This document shows positions 58,574 through 64,000 of a stretch of DNA of 64,000 nt, piece by piece. Location of the stretch: positions 558,001 through 622,000 of the forward strand of contig NZ_CP042433.1 of NCBI RefSeq assembly GCF_007970805.1, given 5' to 3'. Source of the stretch: Flavisolibacter ginsenosidimutans. Lineage in GTDB: Bacteria > Bacteroidota > Bacteroidia > Chitinophagales > Chitinophagaceae. How positions within the stretch are numbered: the first letter of the stretch is position 1; each line of letters opens with the position of its first letter. The translations under genes and the position numbers were made by a program. The notes under the pieces were generated by a model. That model searched no databases. It saw nothing but the letters and a program-made list of their open reading frames with translations, and was not told where the DNA came from.

Positions 58574-60766
58574 TTATTTCGCTTGCGCTGTTTGTTTGTC
58601 TTTTCCAATGTCGGTTCCCAGTCGTTGCAGGTAAGCAATGATGGCGATGATCTCTTTGTCAGGCTTCACGCTGACGTTGTCTTTTTTCAGCGAGGCTGAA
58701 ATTTCTGTGGCCTGTTTTACCAAATCATTGTTGGCAATTTTATCGTAGCCCGGCTCGTATGGCACGCCCAGCTTTTGCATAGCCCTGATTTTTGCCGGTG
58801 TCATTGACGTGTCCAGTTTGTTGTCAATGAGGAAAGAATAAGACGGCATTACCGAACCGGTTGAAATGGATTGCGGATCATCAAGATGGTTGAAATGCCA
58901 TGTGTTTGATTTTTTGTTGTTGCCCGCGCCTTCACGTGCCAGATCGGGGCCGGTGCGTTTTGAACCCCACTGGAAAGGATGGTCGTACACAAATTCACCC
59001 GCTTTTGAATACTCGCCGTAGCGCTCCGTTTCGCTGCGGAAGGGACGGATCATCTGCGAGTGACAGAGATAACAACCTTCGCGTATGTAAATGTCTCGGC
59101 CGTGCAATTCCAGCGGTGTATATGGCTTCACGCTGGCGATGGTGGGAATGTTCGATTTCACCATAAAGGTTGGAATCATTTCCACCGCGCCGCCAATCAA
59201 AATCACAATCAGTGTTCCTACCAAAAGTTGAATCGGTCTTCTTTCAATCCATCGGTGCCAGTGCTCGCCTTTGTGTTTGACGTACGTTTTTTCCAATGCC
59301 GCCGCCTGTGCTTCTTCGTTTGCAACCAGCTTTGCCCTGGCCACGGTTTTAAACAGGTTGTACATCATAATGATGGCACCCGTTAGAAACAAGGCCCCGC
59401 CGAAACCACGCACCGCGTAGAAGGGGCGCATGAAAGTCACTGTTTCCAGGAAGGAGTATTTCAACTGGCCGCTTGGTGTAAATTCTTTCCACATGCTCGA
59501 CTGCATGAAGCCGGCCCAATACATGGGAATGGCATAGAAAAGAATACCGAGTGTAGCAATCCAGAAGTGAACGCTTGCCAGCTTTTTTGAATAAAGCTGT
59601 GTGCGGAAGATTTTTGGGATGAGCCAGTAAAGCACGCCGAAGGTCAACATGCCGTTCCAGCCTAAGCCGCCAACGTGCACGTGCGCAATGGTCCAGTCGG
59701 TAAAGTGCGAAATGGCGTTGATGCTTTTCAGCGAAAGCATCGGGCCTTCAAAGGTTGCCATGCCGTAAGCGGTAACGGCCACCACCATAAACTTCAGCAC
59801 CACGTCTTCCCGCACTTTGTCCCAGGCGCCGCGAAGCGTAAGCAGGCCGTTGATCATGCCGCCCCAGCTTGGAAACAAAAGCGTAAACGAGAACACAATG
59901 CCGAGCGATTGCGCCCAGTTGGGCAAGGCTGAATACAACAAGTGGTGCGGACCGGCCCAGATGTAGATAAAGATTAACGCCCAGAAGTGAATAATGGAAA
60001 GCTTGTACGAATAAACGGGCCGGTTTGCTGCTTTGGGCAGGAAATAATACATCAAACCCAAATAAGGTGTTGTCAGGAAAAACGCCACCGCATTGTGACC
60101 GTACCACCATTGCACCAGCGCATCCTGCACGCCGGCGTAAACGGGATAGCTTTTCATAAAGCTAACAGGGAGTTCGATAGAGTTTACAATGTGAAGAACG
60201 GCGACTGTTACGAACGTGGCGATATAAAACCACACGGCAACATAAAGGTGGCGTTCTCTTCTCTTTAAAATGGTGGCAAACATGTTCCAGCCGAATACGA
60301 CCCAGACAACCGTAATGGCAATGTCAATGGGCCATTCCAGTTCGGCATATTCTTTACCGGTAGTGAAGCCAAGAGGCAAGGTAATCGCCGCCGCAACGAT
60401 GATGGCCTGCCAGCCCCAGAAGTGAATTTTACTCAACTTGTCGCTGTACATTCTTGTTTTCAACAGGCGTTGCAGCGAGTAGTAATAGCCCATGAAAATG
60501 CCGTTGCCCACAAAGGCAAAAATCACCGCGTTGGTATGAAGCGGGCGAAGACGGCCGAAGTTGAGCCAGGGGCCTGCGTTTAACACCGTGGGAAAAACGA
60601 GTTCAAGGGCTATCCACAAGCCGGCCAACATGCCCACAACGCCCCAGATGATGGTAGCGTAGGCAAAGTTTCGCACAACGGCGTTGTCGTAATAAAACGT
60701 CTCCAGCCTGCCGGCTTTTGTTTTGGTTGCGCCAACCTGTGGTTGCAGCGTTGTTTGTTCAAACAT
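58574..60766 (-). CDS. ccoNO: cbb3 oxidase fused catalytic subunit CcoN-CcoO
   Basis: A 730-residue fusion. Residues about 1-480 are CcoN, the heme-copper oxidase with twelve helices: LRPLHTNAVIFAFVGNGIF, WWYGHNAVAFFLTTPYLGLM (copper and cross-link His), and AHVHVGGLGWNGM (heme His). About 510-730 is CcoO, a monoheme cytochrome c anchored by one helix (EREGCYLCHSQMIRPFRSE pattern, CYLCH heme site). The fused form is typical of Bacteroidota and some other phyla. It is the terminal oxidase for low oxygen. Six nt after the ccoS stop. Confidence 0.95.
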   Translation of the reverse strand: MFEQTTLQPQVGATKTKAGRLETFYYDNAVVRNFAYATIIWGVVGMLAGLWIALELVFPTVLNAGPWLNFGRLRPLHTNAVIFAFVGNGIFMGYYYSLQRLLKTRMYSDKLSKIHFWGWQAIIVAAAITLPLGFTTGKEYAELEWPIDIAITVVWVVFGWNMFATILKRRERHLYVAVWFYIATFVTVAVLHIVNSIELPVSFMKSYPVYAGVQDALVQWWYGHNAVAFFLTTPYLGLMYYFLPKAANRPVYSYKLSIIHFWALIFIYIWAGPHHLLYSALPNWAQSLGIVFSFTLLFPSWGGMINGLLTLRGAWDKVREDVVLKFMVVAVTAYGMATFEGPMLSLKSINAISHFTDWTIAHVHVGGLGWNGMLTFGVLYWLIPKIFRTQLYSKKLASVHFWIATLGILFYAIPMYWAGFMQSSMWKEFTPSGQLKYSFLETVTFMRPFYAVRGFGGALFLTGAIIMMYNLFKTVARAKLVANEEAQAAALEKTYVKHKGEHWHRWIERRPIQLLVGTLIVILIGGAVEMIPTFMVKSNIPTIASVKPYTPLELHGRDIYIREGCYLCHSQMIRPFRSETERYGEYSKAGEFVYDHPFQWGSKRTGPDLAREGAGNNKKSNTWHFNHLDDPQSISTGSVMPSYSFLIDNKLDTSMTPAKIRAMQKLGVPYEPGYDKIANNDLVKQATEISASLKKDNVSVKPDKEIIAIIAYLQRLGTDIGKDKQTAQAK

Positions 60767-60772
60767 GTGGTC

Positions 60773-60937
60773 TTATTTTGAAAGTTTGTTTTCAGAAACA
60801 GTATCGTCGAAAAGCATCCGTACAGAAGGAGTATAGTCGTCATCATATTGGCCTTTTCTCACCGACCAAATAAAAGCAGCGAGAAAACTTCCGGCTACAA
60901 TGACGCTGATGATTACAAGGACAATAACAACGCTCAT
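60773..60937 (-). CDS. ccoS: cbb3 oxidase assembly protein CcoS
   Basis: A 54-residue protein starting at the ATG 60937: one membrane helix (VIVLVIISVIVAGSFLAAFI) and the diagnostic CcoS motif WSVRKGQYDDDYTPSVRMLF. CcoS is needed to insert heme or copper into the oxidase. It is the first gene of the ccoS-ccoNO-ccoQ-ccoP-ccoG-fixH-safE run, with gaps small enough for one operon (repeat-filled spacers at two places). Confidence 0.93.
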   Translation of the reverse strand: MSVVIVLVIISVIVAGSFLAAFIWSVRKGQYDDDYTPSVRMLFDDTVSENKLSK

Positions 60938-60953
60938 GGTAATTTTTCAGCGT

Positions 60954-60961
60954 CAAAAGTA
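60954..60961 (-). promoter_or_regulatory. -7 box (TACTTTTG) of the ccoS operon
   Basis: An exact TAnnTTTG match on the minus strand, 16 nt upstream of ccoS. Confidence 0.6.
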
Positions 60962-60982
60962 TTTTTCAGCCGATGCGACGGG

Positions 60983-61011
60983 GATGAGGGGCATCAAAAG
61001 AAAACATGAGA
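60983..61011 (-). promoter_or_regulatory. Candidate CRP/FNR-type activator site upstream of ccoS
   Basis: On the minus strand the core reads TTGATGCCCCTCAT, an FNR-like 5-4-5 arrangement (TTGAT-N4-ATCAA) with a good left half and a partial right half. It is 25/29 identical to the block at 63605-63633 upstream of ccoI. Each lies exactly 21 nt from its -7 box, which puts the core near -41, the class II activator position. Confidence 0.55.
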
Positions 61012-61080
61012 AAAATCAGTAAAGATGTTGGGAATGTTTTCGCACGGCGCGAAGGAGAAAAAATAGTTGCGCACAGCACG

Positions 61081-61115
61081 TCAACCAGAAACCATCAACG
61101 ACAAACCACAAACTG
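61081..61115. repeat. Heptamer array downstream of ccoI
   Basis: Five units TCAACCA, GAAACCA, TCAACGA, CAAACCA and CAAACTG, 14 nt from the ccoI stop codon. It divides ccoI from the ccoS promoter. Confidence 0.65.
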
Positions 61116-61128
61116 CATCTTTTACAGT

Positions 61129-63567
61129 TTATAGTCCCCTGCGCTTTGCGGCGATTGTTGTTGCAATTGTTACAAATGTGACGATGGTAATGGAACTGAC
61201 GGGCATCAGAATGGCCGCTACCAGTGGCGAAAGTTTGGCCTGCACCGCAAAACCCAATCCCACAAAATTGTAAAGAATGGAAATAACCCAACTGGCCAGA
61301 ACAACAGTTTTACCTGCCTTTGCGTAGCCCAGGAAAGCGTTCAGCTTGTCGAGTTTTTTGCTGTCAAGAATAGCGTCTGAGGCCGGAGTGAACTGGCTGG
61401 TGTTTTCGCTAATGGCAATCCCTACGTTGCTTTGTTTTAAGGCGCCGGCATCGTTCAAGCCATCGCCAAGCATCAGGACTTTGTTCGCTGCTGTTTGCTT
61501 TAGGCCTTTGATGTAATCCAGTTTATCCTGCGGCGATTGATTGAAAAGCATCGGCGTTGTTCTGCCAAAGAAGGATTGCAGTCTGCCCTTCTCCGCGTCG
61601 TTGTCGCCGGAAAGCAAGTGAAGACCGTAGCCTTTTTCTTCCAAAGCCTTCACCAGCCCGTTTACGCCTTCACGGTAAAGATTTTGAATGCTGAAACAGC
61701 CTTTTACATCGCCCTCAATGGCTACCCAAACTTCGGCTGTGGTCCCGCTTCGATCCTTTGCGCCCGTGATAAAACTGCGGGAGCCAAGCTTGATGCGATA
61801 ACCGTTCACCAAGCCTTCGGCACCTTTACCCGGTGTTTCGGTGAACAAAGAAACGGGATGGGCTACCGGTTTGTCGTTCTTCAGCAAGTGATCTTTTATC
61901 AACCGGCTTAAGGGGTGCGCCGATTCCTTTGCAAGCGAATACACAAACTCCTTTTGTTCCTGCGTTAACGACCCTGCAAATTCAATTTGCGCGGTGGATG
62001 CATAGGTAAGTGTTCCTGTTTTATCAAACACGATTTTGTTGACGCGGGCAAGCGATTCAATGACCGTTGCGTTCTTTAGATAGAGGCCGTTCTTTCCATA
62101 ATAACGCAGCATGTTGCCAAACGTAAACGTGGCGGAAAGCAGGAGCGAACAGGGACAAGCAACTATCAGCGCCGCCGATACAGCAGGCAAAACGTTTGCG
62201 GGATTAACAACGCTCCAATAAACGCCGGCCAGTGCGGCCACGGTAAAAAGCACCGCGGTAAAATAACGGCTCCAGGGATGAACAAAAGATTTTTCACCGT
62301 TCTTGCTGTCGGCAAAAAAATCATTGTTGTTCCAAAGCTGCGTGATGTAACTCTGGTTGACAGGTTTGATGACTAATAGTTCAATGCTGCCTCCCAATTG
62401 TTTGGCGCCGGCATAAATCAATTCGCCCTTGTTCTTTGCCAGCGGCGTGTTTTCGCCCGAAACAAAGCTGTAATCAATGCTTGCTTCACCGTTCAGTAAA
62501 ACAGAATCGGCGGGCACCATTTCGCCGTGACGAACAAGAATGCGGTCGTTCTTTTCCAGGCTGCCGATGGTGGCCGGAACTTCTTTCCCGTCGTTTAGTT
62601 TGGTGATGCCGAGCGGGAAATAGGATTTGTAATCGCGGTCGAAGGAAAACGAATCGTAGGTTTTGTTTTGAAACCAGCGGCCTGCGAGCATGAAAAGCAC
62701 AATGCCGCTCATGCTGTCGAAATAACCCGCGCCGGTACCGCTCAGAACTTCGTAAACGCTTCGCGAAAAGGTGATTAAAATCGAAAGCGCAATGGGTGCG
62801 TCAATGTTGAGCCATTTTTGTTGCAGGCCTTTCCACGCCGAAACGAAAAAATCAGAAGCGCTGTAAAAGAAAACGGGTAGCGCCAGCACAAGATTCAGGT
62901 AAACGAACAAATGCTTCAACGTGCCTTCGGCTATGTCGCCCGATGAGAAATATTCGGGAAAAGAAAGCATCATGATGTTACTGAAACAAAAGCCCGCAAC
63001 GCCGATTTTGTAAAACTGTTTGCGGTTGATTTTCTTCTCTTTCTTTGCCTCCGAATCGTTTAAACTGATGTAAGGCTCATAGCCAATAAAAGCCAAAAGC
63101 TCTACCACTTTTCGCAGTGATGTTTCATTGTGATTAAACGCGATGAATACTTCTTTTCGCCCAAAGTTTGTTTTGGAAAAAAGAATACCCTGCTGAATGG
63201 CGTGCAGGTTTTCCAACAGCCAAATGCAGGAGGCGCAGTGCATTTGCGGCAGGTAAAAACCGACCTGGCTTTGTTTTTCGTCTTTAAACGTGATGAGCTT
63301 TTGTTTTGCTTCTTCGGTGTCGAGAAAGGAGAACTTGTCGGAGCTAAACTTGCCTTTTACTTTGATGCCCGGGGTGTTGCTTAAATCGTAATAATTGCAA
63401 AGGCCGTTTTCTTTGAGAAGGCTGTAAACGAACTTGCAACCGTCGCAACAAAATACGTGTTCATCGCCGGCGATGTAAGCATCGCAAACTTCGCCGCAAT
63501 GATAGCAATGCGCCGGCCTTATAACCGGCTTTTCTTTTTTTCTTACGGGAGCGTCAACCGCAGGCAT
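61129..63567 (-). CDS. ccoI: Copper-transporting P1B-type ATPase CcoI
   Basis: CcoI/FixI exports copper needed by the cbb3 oxidase. It has 812 residues: an N-terminal Cys-rich region (CYHCGEVCDAYI, FCCDGCKFVY), a heavy-metal-associated domain with MHCASC, six or more helices, the ion site CPCSLLLSA (CPC), the phosphorylation loop DKTGTLT and hinge motif GDGLNDAGALKQ. The doubled Cys-rich N-terminus is that of the CcoI class rather than CopA. It has its own promoter, with the same upstream element as ccoS. Confidence 0.95.
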   Translation of the reverse strand: MPAVDAPVRKKEKPVIRPAHCYHCGEVCDAYIAGDEHVFCCDGCKFVYSLLKENGLCNYYDLSNTPGIKVKGKFSSDKFSFLDTEEAKQKLITFKDEKQSQVGFYLPQMHCASCIWLLENLHAIQQGILFSKTNFGRKEVFIAFNHNETSLRKVVELLAFIGYEPYISLNDSEAKKEKKINRKQFYKIGVAGFCFSNIMMLSFPEYFSSGDIAEGTLKHLFVYLNLVLALPVFFYSASDFFVSAWKGLQQKWLNIDAPIALSILITFSRSVYEVLSGTGAGYFDSMSGIVLFMLAGRWFQNKTYDSFSFDRDYKSYFPLGITKLNDGKEVPATIGSLEKNDRILVRHGEMVPADSVLLNGEASIDYSFVSGENTPLAKNKGELIYAGAKQLGGSIELLVIKPVNQSYITQLWNNNDFFADSKNGEKSFVHPWSRYFTAVLFTVAALAGVYWSVVNPANVLPAVSAALIVACPCSLLLSATFTFGNMLRYYGKNGLYLKNATVIESLARVNKIVFDKTGTLTYASTAQIEFAGSLTQEQKEFVYSLAKESAHPLSRLIKDHLLKNDKPVAHPVSLFTETPGKGAEGLVNGYRIKLGSRSFITGAKDRSGTTAEVWVAIEGDVKGCFSIQNLYREGVNGLVKALEEKGYGLHLLSGDNDAEKGRLQSFFGRTTPMLFNQSPQDKLDYIKGLKQTAANKVLMLGDGLNDAGALKQSNVGIAISENTSQFTPASDAILDSKKLDKLNAFLGYAKAGKTVVLASWVISILYNFVGLGFAVQAKLSPLVAAILMPVSSITIVTFVTIATTIAAKRRGL

Positions 63568-63575
63568 AGTGCGGG

Positions 63576-63583
63576 CAAAAGTT
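63576..63583 (-). promoter_or_regulatory. Candidate -7 box (AACTTTTG) of ccoI
   Basis: Seven of eight positions agree with the ccoS box (TACTTTTG). It is 8 nt upstream of the ccoI ATG. Confidence 0.5.
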
Positions 63584-63604
63584 CAACAACCGCTTTTCAC
63601 ATGC

Positions 63605-63633
63605 GATGAGTTGCGTCAAAAGAAAAGATGAGA
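63605..63633 (-). promoter_or_regulatory. Candidate CRP/FNR-type activator site upstream of ccoI
   Basis: On the minus strand the core reads TTGACGCAACTCAT. It shares 25 of 29 bases with the ccoS element and keeps the same 21-nt distance to the -7 box. Confidence 0.55.
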
Positions 63634-63683
63634 GAAGTCATCTGAACCTTGATTTGGGAGATTAAAAGATTTATTGGAAAGAA

Positions 63684-63711
63684 AAGAGTCGTTCATTGCT
63701 GAACGACTCTT
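63684..63711 (-). terminator. Hairpin terminator after the Fe-S gene
   Basis: A perfect 11-bp stem, AAGAGTCGTTC / GAACGACTCTT, with a 6-nt loop. On the minus strand it is followed by TTCTTTCC, a weak T tract. Confidence 0.6.
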
Positions 63712-63768
63712 GCTTTATCGGAGTATTTTATTTCTTGTTAATCCTTAAAAATCCATCCAAATCATTGT

Positions 63769-64000
63769 TCAGACATCGGCAGTCCACGCATCTCTCTCAT
63801 CCGGACTGAACTTCCACGGCGCAAAATTGTTTTCAACATTACTGTACATGCCGTTCCATTCCGCGGGTTGGTTGCTTTCTTCCAACGCCAGGTAACGCTT
63901 CAGTTGATTGATAATGTTTAACGGATCAATGAGCACGGGACAAGCCTGTACGCAAGCCTGACAGGATGTACAAGCCCACAATTCTTCGGTGGTAATGTAA
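63769..64000 (-). CDS. Fe-S cluster-binding protein, C-terminal part only
   Basis: The frame enters from the window edge (5' end outside) and gives 76 residues ending at 63769. The 4Fe-4S motif CTSCQACVQACPVLIDP is near the start of what is seen, followed by a helical tail with NGMYSNVENNFAPWKFSPDE. This matches the C-terminal half of the heterodisulfide-reductase/LutA-like Fe-S proteins found near cbb3 loci or as electron carriers. Nothing more can be said without the rest. Confidence 0.75.
   Translation of the reverse strand, partial: YITTEELWACTSCQACVQACPVLIDPLNIINQLKRYLALEESNQPAEWNGMYSNVENNFAPWKFSPDERDAWTADV

Noticed and set aside
1..64000. tRNA or rRNA genes
   Set aside because: No cloverleaf-like segment with a TTCGANNC-type arm or rRNA consensus was seen in the spacers; small RNAs without known motifs could be missed.

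Overview
The window is a stretch of chromosome from a member of the Bacteroidota, most likely family Chitinophagaceae. Evidence: promoters of the TTG-N20-TAnnTTTG type, a TonB-dependent receptor with a carboxypeptidase-regulatory-like N-terminus, the futalosine menaquinone enzyme MqnA, a CcoN-CcoO fusion, MaeB with a phosphotransacetylase tail, and many secreted proteins with Bacteroidota-type signal peptides. The genus cannot be set from the sequence alone. No rRNA, tRNA, CRISPR array or insertion sequence was found.

Layout. 1-4.6 kb: a pseudouridine synthase (3' end outside), a Spy-like periplasmic protein, an NTF2-like secreted protein, purB and mqnA. 4.6-9.1 kb: a small surface-glycan group (alpha-1,2-fucosyltransferase, FkbM and DUF268 methyltransferases, GT2 glycosyltransferase, GDP-L-fucose synthase). 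9.2-14.4 kb: ABC-F ATPase, DUF3347 protein, TonB-dependent receptor. 14.4-15.4 kb: a VapBC-like toxin-antitoxin pair flanked by inverted repeats. 15.5-26.6 kb: M28 peptidase, secreted unknowns, thrS-infC-lepA, arginase. 27.3-30.6 kb: a RelE-type pair, then a SAM-I riboswitch with an intrinsic terminator controlling cystathionine gamma-synthase and homoserine dehydrogenase. 31-44.9 kb: citrate synthase, an mlaE/mlaF lipid transporter with a 37-codon gene fitted exactly between them, malic enzyme, M20 amidohydrolase, MscS channel, cNMP-DUF1003 membrane protein and small stress-type proteins. 44.9-52.5 kb: a TPR membrane protein transcribed away from three tandem exported caspase-like proteases. 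52.6-54.6 kb: pectate lyase and aldo/keto reductase. 54.7-63.6 kb: a complete cbb3 oxidase locus (ccoI, ccoS, ccoNO, ccoQ, ccoP, ccoG, fixH, safE-like), then the end of an Fe-S protein.

Three things stand out. First, the three exported caspases share catalytic His and Cys, and each carries a calcium-type thrombospondin-3 loop inserted between the p20-like and p10-like halves. Second, at least sixteen intergenic sites hold short degenerate arrays with a 7-nt period. Each site has its own unit; arrays often abut start or stop codons, are sometimes paired as inverted copies, and one lies inside the ABC-F coding sequence. Third, the two divisions of the cbb3 locus share an FNR-like motif at an identical distance from their -7 boxes, near -41, suggesting one CRP/FNR activator for both.
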